Source: Campylobacter concisus (lineage in GTDB: Bacteria; Campylobacterota; Campylobacteria; Campylobacterales; Campylobacteraceae). From it: 64,000 nt of DNA. The stretch covers positions 1 through 64,000 of the forward strand of contig NZ_PIRQ01000008.1 of assembly GCF_003048535.1 (NCBI RefSeq), in the 5' to 3' direction. Below, piece by piece: positions 58,349 through 64,000 of the stretch. Each line of letters begins with the position of its first letter. Position 1 is the stretch's first letter. The notes beneath the pieces are model-generated. The model saw only the letters and a program-made list of their open reading frames with translations. It was not told the origin of the DNA and did no database searches. The position numbers were made by a program, and so were the translations under genes.

Positions 58349-59305
58349 TCAATTTTTCTTAAAAAATCTCAAAATTTTTGCTTGGAGTTTAAACTGATCT
58401 GAAAGCTCCATTATCGGGTAAGCTCCAGCGTATTTTTTGCCACCAGGCAGGTCTTTACTAACGCCTCCACGTGCAGCGATCTGCGCGAAGTCACCCACTT
58501 TTACATGACCAGCTGAGCCGCTTTGTCCGCCCATTACGACGTTTCTGCCTAGCACTGTTGAGCCAGCAAGGCCAGTTTGTGAGACGATGAGGCAGCCATT
58601 TCCAAGTTCGCAGTTGTGACCTATTTGAACGAGATTGTCTATCTTTGTGTGGTTTGCGATCATCGTGCTTTCAAAGACGCCGCGATCTATCGTAGTGCAA
58701 GCACCGATCTCGACATAATCGCCTAAAACTACATTGCCATTGTGATAAATTTTTACATGTTCGCCAGTTTTTGTATGCGCATAGCCAAAGCCATCGCTTC
58801 CGATCACACAGTTTGCCAGCAGATGACACTCATTACCGATGACGCAGTCGTTGTAGATGACTACGTTTGGGTGGATGATGCAGTTTTTGCCAATAGTTAC
58901 ATTATCGCCCAAAAATGCTCCAGCCATGACTATCGTATTTTCACCAATGCTCACATTTGAGCCGATATAGACATTTGGCATTATCTTTGCACCCTTGGCA
59001 ATATTTGATGGCTTTGGCTCACAAAAAAGCGGCTTAGCATAATCTTTGCTAAGCAAGGCAAATGCAAGGTGTGGGTTATCGCAGACAAGTGCGACCATGC
59101 CAGCTGGCACCAAGTCTAAAAGCGATTTTGTCACCAAGATGGCTCCAGCGTTTGACGTACTTATAAATTTTGCATTCTTCTCGCCATCACAGTATGTTAG
59201 CTCAGCTTTATTTGCATTTTTTAAAGAATTTAGAGCAAAAATTTCTATATCTTCTCCGCTAAAAGTAGCGTTAACTTTTAAAGCTATTTCACTTAGTTTC
59301 ATCAT
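58349..59305 (-). CDS. lpxD: UDP-3-O-acylglucosamine N-acyltransferase LpxD
   Basis: A 318-residue lipid A enzyme that adds the amide-linked acyl chain. An N-terminal uridine-binding lobe (about 1-95) precedes a left-handed beta-helix of hexapeptide repeats (IGSNVSIGENTIVMAGAFLG and on, about 110-280). The catalytic histidine lies in the region VQIGHNCELGNG (about 233). Two ATGs sit side by side (59305 and 59302). It overlaps ilvH by 4 bases. Confidence 0.95.
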   Translation of the reverse strand: MMKLSEIALKVNATFSGEDIEIFALNSLKNANKAELTYCDGEKNAKFISTSNAGAILVTKSLLDLVPAGMVALVCDNPHLAFALLSKDYAKPLFCEPKPSNIAKGAKIMPNVYIGSNVSIGENTIVMAGAFLGDNVTIGKNCIIHPNVVIYNDCVIGNECHLLANCVIGSDGFGYAHTKTGEHVKIYHNGNVVLGDYVEIGACTTIDRGVFESTMIANHTKIDNLVQIGHNCELGNGCLIVSQTGLAGSTVLGRNVVMGGQSGSAGHVKVGDFAQIAARGGVSKDLPGGKKYAGAYPIMELSDQFKLQAKILRFFKKN

Positions 59306-59772
59306 ATATCCATTATCACAGATCCGCCGCGTACGACGTCAACTGGGTTAAATTTCTTTATAGATTTTAAAAAGCTCTCTATCCTGCTCGCATCGTCAGC
59401 CACCATGACGACTATGTAGTTTTCATTTGTGTTTGTCACGATGCCGTTGTATGCCTTTAGTATTGCTTCAAGGCCAGCAAAATTTTCACCAAGCGGAATT
59501 TTTACGAGCGCCATCTCTTTTTCGACAAATTCGCCACTTTCTATAACTTTATATGTAGGTATGAGCTTGTGAAGCTGCTTTACGATCTGCTCCAAAACTC
59601 TCTCATCGCCACTTGTTACGATGCTTAGCCTTGAGAAGTTGCTCTCAGGTATTGGAGCAACTGTGAGCGTGTCGATGTTGTAACCCCTGCCCGCAAAAAG
59701 CCCAGAAATTCTAGCCAAAACGCCGTGTTCATTTAAAACTATAACTGATATCGTTCTTCTTATACTGCTCAT
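59302..59772 (-). CDS. ilvH: Acetolactate synthase small (regulatory) subunit
   Basis: A 156-residue subunit with an N-terminal ACT domain (RRTISVIVLNEHGVLARISG, FAGRGYNIDTLTV) that binds valine for feedback inhibition of the large subunit, and a C-terminal ACT-like half. Normal length for IlvH/IlvN. It overlaps ilvI by 4 bases upstream and lpxD by 4 downstream. Confidence 0.95.
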   Translation of the reverse strand: MSSIRRTISVIVLNEHGVLARISGLFAGRGYNIDTLTVAPIPESNFSRLSIVTSGDERVLEQIVKQLHKLIPTYKVIESGEFVEKEMALVKIPLGENFAGLEAILKAYNGIVTNTNENYIVVMVADDASRIESFLKSIKKFNPVDVVRGGSVIMDI

Positions 59773-61469
59773 TTTTCTTCCTTGCTCTTTAATATCATAT
59801 TATAAATCGCAGCTCCAGCTGGAACCATAGGAAGCACATCCTCAAAGCGGTCGATCCTAACGTCGATCATCGCTGATTTTTTGCTATCGATCGCTTCTTT
59901 TAAAGCCTTTCTAAACTCATCCTTACTCTTGCAAACAAAGCCAACTCCGCCAAATCCTTCAGCGATCTTTACAAAATCAGGCTGCAAGCTAAGATCAGTC
60001 GATGAGTAGCGTTTTTCATAGAAAAATGTCTGCCACTGACGAACCATGCCTAAGAAGTTGTTGTTTAAAATGATGTTTATAACAGGCATATTTATCTCAT
60101 GAGCAGTCATTAACTCTTGGATATTCATAAGTATTGAGCCATCACCTGTAAAATTTATAACAAGATTGTCTGATTTTGCACATTTTGCACCGATCGCTGC
60201 AGGGAGGCCAAATCCCATTGTGCCAAGTCCACCACTTGTGACAAGCTGTCTTGCTCGGTTAAACGGATAAAACTGCGCCACCCACATTTGGTGCTGACCG
60301 ACATCTGTTGAGATTATCGCATCAGCTCCTGCTATCTTCGCGGTCTCTTCGATGACCCATTGTGGTTTAAGTACTGTGTCGCTATCTGTGTAGCTTAGAG
60401 GATTTAACTTTGAGTATCTATCTAAAATTTCTCTCCAAGGAGCATAGTTTTCAGGCTTTGCATTGACTTCATCATAAAGCTCGGTTAGCACATTTGTAAG
60501 ATCTCCAACTATTGGAAAATGGGCGTTTATGATCTTTGAAATAGAGCTTGGATCAATGTCAACATGGATGATCTTTGCATGTTTGGCAAACTCATCCGTC
60601 CTACCAGTGATCCTATCACAAAACCTAGCTCCAAGTGATATAAGAAGGTCGCACTCACTAAGTGCCATATTTGAAGCGTAGCTACCATGCATGCCTGCCA
60701 TGCCTAAATTTAGCTCATCTTTTGCGTCAAGCACGCCAAGAGCCATCAGCGTCTCAACCGCTGGAATGCCAGTTTTTTTCATAAATTTACGTATGATCTC
60801 GCTTGCATTTGATGCGATCGCACCACCACCTATGTATAAAAGCGGTCTTTTAGCTTCATTTATCGCAACTGCTGCTTTTTTTATCTGTTTTGAGTTGCCC
60901 TTATAGGTCGGTTTGTAACTTGGGATAGAAATTTCTTTTGGATATACAAAGTCACCAAGTCTTGATGTGATATTTTTTGGGATATCGATATGAACTGGTC
61001 CTGGGCGGCCTGATCTTGCGATATAAAACGCCTCTTTTATGATGCGAGGTAGCTCTTCAACGCTATTAACTAAAAAGTTATGCTTAACACAGGGGCGTGA
61101 AATGCCGACCGCATCGATCTCTTGAAAAGCATCTGTGCCGATCATAAATGTTGGTACTTGACCGCTTATAAGCACGATCGGTATGCTGTCGCTATAAGCT
61201 GTTGCAAGGCCTGTGACTGCATTTGTAAAGCCAGGGCCACTCGTCACAAAAGCAACGCCAACTTTACCACTAACTCTAGCGTATCCATCGGCCGCATGAA
61301 CGGCCGCTTGCTCGTGGCGAACCAAAACGTGCTTAAAATAAGTTTGTTTATATGTCTCGTCGTAGATATTTAAAGCTGCACCGCCAGGATAGCCAAAAAC
61401 TATCTCAACGCCCTCTTCGTGCAAGGCCTCGCTTATCATCTGTGAACCAGAAATCTGTTTTATCATCAC
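59769..61469 (-). CDS. ilvI: Acetolactate synthase large (catalytic) subunit
   Basis: A 566-residue thiamine-diphosphate enzyme that condenses pyruvate to acetolactate in valine/leucine/isoleucine synthesis. Motifs: the N-terminal VFGYPGGAALNIYD with catalytic glutamate in VRHEQAAVHAADGYAR, and the TPP site GDGSILMNIQEL...NNNFLGMVRQW near residue 440. It is the first gene of ilvI-ilvH-lpxD, an order that as I recall is also found in C. jejuni (Cj0574-Cj0576). Confidence 0.95.
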   Translation of the reverse strand: MMIKQISGSQMISEALHEEGVEIVFGYPGGAALNIYDETYKQTYFKHVLVRHEQAAVHAADGYARVSGKVGVAFVTSGPGFTNAVTGLATAYSDSIPIVLISGQVPTFMIGTDAFQEIDAVGISRPCVKHNFLVNSVEELPRIIKEAFYIARSGRPGPVHIDIPKNITSRLGDFVYPKEISIPSYKPTYKGNSKQIKKAAVAINEAKRPLLYIGGGAIASNASEIIRKFMKKTGIPAVETLMALGVLDAKDELNLGMAGMHGSYASNMALSECDLLISLGARFCDRITGRTDEFAKHAKIIHVDIDPSSISKIINAHFPIVGDLTNVLTELYDEVNAKPENYAPWREILDRYSKLNPLSYTDSDTVLKPQWVIEETAKIAGADAIISTDVGQHQMWVAQFYPFNRARQLVTSGGLGTMGFGLPAAIGAKCAKSDNLVINFTGDGSILMNIQELMTAHEINMPVINIILNNNFLGMVRQWQTFFYEKRYSSTDLSLQPDFVKIAEGFGGVGFVCKSKDEFRKALKEAIDSKKSAMIDVRIDRFEDVLPMVPAGAAIYNMILKSKEEK

Positions 61470-61699
61470 TTTAGCCTTTTGATAAATTTATCGCAGATTA
61501 TATCCCAAAGCATTTTAAATCCATTTTAACTTTCTGGCGAAATTTAGGTGTTGCTTTGATTTTCTTGAAAAATTTTTAACTAATTTAGAAGAATAATACA
61601 AAATATTTTACATAAAATTAAACATATTATTTTTAGTAAAATTGATAAATTTAAGTGAGCAAAGACTATAAAATTTTAAGAGCTAAAACTCATTTGTAT

Positions 61700-61742
61700 A
61701 AATTTTAGGCTTAATTTTTTAATTAAAATAAGCCTAAAATTT
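61700..61742 (-). terminator. Terminator overlapping the mnmH stop
   Basis: AAATTTTAGGCTTA (61700-61713) and TAAGCCTAAAATTT (61729-61742) are perfect 14-base arms; the distal arm contains the last codons and stop of mnmH (61734). The loop is T/A-rich. It should end the trpC-HIT-mnmH transcript. The remaining spacer (61470-61699) shows nothing else but AT-rich DNA. Confidence 0.85.
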
Positions 61743-62741
61743 TGCTTCATTTTTTATATTATTTAGCTTTTTAACGGCTTCGTCAAAGTTATCAGATTTT
61801 ATAAAAACATTAATATTTTCATTTTTCTTATAGACTTTATCGTAGTATTTTGTGAGTAAAATTTCAGCTACTTTAGCAATATCATTTTCATTAAATTTAG
61901 TCACAGCTTCATCTCTAGCTTTTTTATCGATAAATGGTGAAATTTTCTTCATACACTCGTCAAAAAAAGCTTTATCCACACTTTTATAGTCATCCACTAT
62001 ACAAGAAATTCTTTTTTCTAAACTTGCGCTCACTTCGACATTTATGCCACTACGCATAGCCTCATAAAGACTTTTTGGCAAGCTTAATGAGCCTATCCTT
62101 CTGCTCTCACCCTCAATAAAGCAAATTTTATCTTTTAGCGTGATGAGCTTTTCAAACAACGCATCTTCAAAGCTTTTTTGGCTTGGCTGCGCGCCATTTA
62201 TCGCTCCAAAGACAGATCCTAAATGATTTGCCATAGCTTCAAGGTCTATTGATGGGCTTAGAGCCCTTATTAGCTTACTTTTATAGCAGCCAGTATTTCC
62301 AAAAAGAGTGATAAATTTCGTGCTCAAAGGTCGATTTAGAAATTCTAAAACGTGATTTCTATAAGCTTTATAGCCACCACTAAGCCTAAAAACTCTATAT
62401 CCTATCATGCTTAGCACATAGCCAATAGAATTTGATCTAAGCCCACCTTTAGCGCAGTAGATGCCAATAGCTGAACCAACTTTGGCTCTTTTATAAACCT
62501 CATCAATGATATTTTGTAAATTTTTGCAGATATATTTTGCGCCAAGGCTCTTTGCTAGGGATCTATCGCTTTTATAGAGTGTGCCTACCTCTTTATGTTC
62601 TGCATCATTTAAAGCATATAAATTTATGGCATCTTTTATGTGAGAATATAAAAATTCATGTGGCGATCTTGCGTCTATTAAAATTTCAAAAGAGCTTCTT
62701 TTCTCTAGCCACTGCTCTACATCAAGCTCAAATAACGGCAC
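61734..62741 (-). CDS. mnmH: tRNA 2-selenouridine synthase (SelU/MnmH)
   Basis: A 335-residue protein with an N-terminal rhodanese domain (about 1-130) and a C-terminal P-loop domain. The active cysteine lies in GIYCAKGGLRSNSIGYVL (about residue 94), and the P-loop is LFGNTGCYKSKLIRAL (about 145). It replaces sulfur by selenium at wobble 2-thiouridines of certain tRNAs, using selenophosphate made by SelD (not in this window). It overlaps the HIT gene by 14 bases. Confidence 0.88.
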   Translation of the reverse strand: MPLFELDVEQWLEKRSSFEILIDARSPHEFLYSHIKDAINLYALNDAEHKEVGTLYKSDRSLAKSLGAKYICKNLQNIIDEVYKRAKVGSAIGIYCAKGGLRSNSIGYVLSMIGYRVFRLSGGYKAYRNHVLEFLNRPLSTKFITLFGNTGCYKSKLIRALSPSIDLEAMANHLGSVFGAINGAQPSQKSFEDALFEKLITLKDKICFIEGESRRIGSLSLPKSLYEAMRSGINVEVSASLEKRISCIVDDYKSVDKAFFDECMKKISPFIDKKARDEAVTKFNENDIAKVAEILLTKYYDKVYKKNENINVFIKSDNFDEAVKKLNNIKNEAKF

Positions 62742-63210
62742 TAAACGCCTTTTTTAGTTTCTCAAAAAGTGGATGAAATGGTGTGCCATTTACTCTCACA
62801 TCAGAGATAGTGGTTATAAAATTTGTATCTCCGCTCCACCTTGGCACAAGGTGATAATGCACATGCTCAGCTATCCCAGCTCCCGCTGCTTTGCCTAAAT
62901 TCATACCTATATTTACGCCATTAGCATAAAGCTCTTTTTTTAAAATTTCAACTCCAAGCCTTACAAATTTACTCATCTCAAACCAAGTCTGCTCATCAAG
63001 CTCTTCGATCTTGTCGGTATGCTGATTTGGTATTATCATAAAATGCCCTGGAGAATACGGATATAAATTCATAATCCCAAAACAATGTTTAGCTCGAAAA
63101 AGTACGCCATTTTTATCATCATCATCTGAGTTTATAACATCACAAAAAACACAGCTATCTTTCTTAGCGCTAAAGTATTCGCTTCTCCAAGGGGCACAAA
63201 GGTGCTGCAT
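62728..63210 (-). CDS. HIT-family hydrolase
   Basis: A 160-residue histidine-triad protein. The nucleotide-binding motif is HVHYHLVPRW (about residue 116), and an N-terminal CVFCDV pair suggests the zinc-binding subtype. Such proteins hydrolyse adenylated or dinucleotide substrates such as Ap4A or AMP-lysine; the substrate here is not known. It shares one base with the trpC stop and overlaps mnmH. As I recall, C. jejuni Cj0498-Cj0500 has the same order. Confidence 0.9.
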   Translation of the reverse strand: MQHLCAPWRSEYFSAKKDSCVFCDVINSDDDDKNGVLFRAKHCFGIMNLYPYSPGHFMIIPNQHTDKIEELDEQTWFEMSKFVRLGVEILKKELYANGVNIGMNLGKAAGAGIAEHVHYHLVPRWSGDTNFITTISDVRVNGTPFHPLFEKLKKAFSAVI

Positions 63211-63995
63211 TACTCGCCCTCCTTTATCTTTTTGACGGCATTTTTTATATCATCTTGTCTCATAAAATGCTCTCCTATCAAGAAAGCATCTACGCCTATT
63301 TTACTTAGCTCTCTAAGCTGTTCATGCTCGTAAAGACCGCTTTCAGCGACTATTATCTTGCCATTTGGCAAAAGTGGTATGAGCTTCTCACAAAGGCTCA
63401 TATCCATCGTAAAATCATCTAAATTTCGGTGATTTATACCTATTATATTTGCTCCTGCAAAGATAGCTTTTTTCACATCACTCGCATCGTGAGTTTCAAC
63501 CAAAACTTCAAGACCTAAATGATGAGCGTAGTCTAAAAACTCTTTTAGCTCGTTTTGAGTTAGTGCTTTTGCGATGAGCAAGATAAAGTCTGCCCCATAA
63601 ACAAGAGCTTCAAGAATTTGATACTTATCAACGATAAAATCTTTTCTAAGGATCGGCCTTGAGGCGTAGCGGCGAACTTGCGTGATGTATTCAATATCGC
63701 CTTTAAACCAATGTGGCTCAGTCAAGATACTAAAAGCATTTGCGTATGGCTCGTATTCCTGGGCTATTTTTATCGGCTCAAAGTCTTCTCTTATCACGCC
63801 CTTACTTGGGCTTGCTTTTTTGATCTCGGCTATGATTCTTATAGGCTCATTTTGACTTGCTCTAAGTGCATTTAAAACATCTCTTGGCACGTATGGATTG
63901 TACGCTAGCGAGCGACCAAGCCACTCCTCAGGGAAGTCTATTTTTCTTTTTTCAAGATCATCTTTAGTCTTTTTTATTATCTCATCAAGTATCAT
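63210..63995 (-). CDS. trpC: Indole-3-glycerol phosphate synthase
   Basis: A 261-residue TIM-barrel enzyme of tryptophan synthesis, closing the ring of CdRP to form indole-3-glycerol phosphate. Family motifs: [16 protein letters not shown] (about residue 57), [17 protein letters not shown] (about 113), GINHRNL (about 182) and [12 protein letters not shown] (about 214). The whole gene fits just inside the window edge; its promoter is beyond position 64000. It begins the trpC-HIT-mnmH unit. Confidence 0.95.
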   Translation of the reverse strand: MILDEIIKKTKDDLEKRKIDFPEEWLGRSLAYNPYVPRDVLNALRASQNEPIRIIAEIKKASPSKGVIREDFEPIKIAQEYEPYANAFSILTEPHWFKGDIEYITQVRRYASRPILRKDFIVDKYQILEALVYGADFILLIAKALTQNELKEFLDYAHHLGLEVLVETHDASDVKKAIFAGANIIGINHRNLDDFTMDMSLCEKLIPLLPNGKIIVAESGLYEHEQLRELSKIGVDAFLIGEHFMRQDDIKNAVKKIKEGE

Positions 63996-64000
63996 TTTTT

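Overview
The window looks like chromosomal sequence of an epsilonproteobacterial Campylobacter, most likely of the C. concisus/curvus/showae group. The evidence is low-GC DNA with AT-rich spacers, frequent TTG starts, and signature gene sets: a Tat-exported methylmenaquinol:fumarate reductase (mfrABE), 2-oxoglutarate:acceptor oxidoreductase (oorDABC), a monomeric NADP isocitrate dehydrogenase, and a hydABCDE uptake hydrogenase. The species is inferred from memory of gene content and order; no search was run. No rRNA, tRNA, CRISPR array, insertion sequence or prophage was seen.

Layout. Positions 0.2-7.5 kb carry housekeeping genes (YqeY-like protein, Ppx/GppA, phosphate permease, ClpB, the S41 protease CtpA). 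7.5-11.1 kb is a purC-purS-purQ-SH3 protein-plsC operon. 11.2-15.3 kb holds a Cache-type chemoreceptor and htpG. 15.4-20.1 kb is one giant gene for a predicted type I-secreted, calcium-binding surface protein. 20.3-24.0 kb is mfrABE. 24.4-30.3 kb is a metallophore-type uptake locus (TonB receptor, methyltransferase, FecCD permease, ATPase, binding protein) in which both the receptor and the permease are broken by single-base frameshifts. 30.6-36.5 kb is a TCA-cycle operon, icd-mdh-oorDABC. 36.6-40.1 kb holds mltG and an AsmA/YhdP-like gene that overlap head to head.

40.3-54.5 kb is a large [NiFe]-hydrogenase region on the minus strand: structural genes hydABC, protease hydD, hydE, hypF, the nickel regulator nikR, a truncated nhaA, a DUF2157/GDYXXLXY membrane pair, then hypBCDEA. 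54.9-58.2 kb has flgH and pta-ackA. 58.3-61.5 kb is ilvI-ilvH-lpxD. 61.7-64 kb is trpC-HIT-mnmH.

How the genes work together. H2 oxidised by HydABC and electrons from the Oor/Icd/Mdh branch feed a menaquinone-based respiratory chain that can end at the periplasmic MfrABE. NikR and the histidine-rich HypB connect nickel supply to hydrogenase assembly. The most notable observations are: HydE aligns by eye along its length with the neighbouring HypF but lacks HypF's catalytic and zinc-binding motifs; the uptake locus carries two frameshifts; the surface protein has about six modules of ~130 residues, each opening with a calcium-loop motif; and HspR (HAIR)-like palindromes lie upstream of both heat-shock genes, clpB and htpG. 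I did not find a clearly new multi-gene defence or mobile system.
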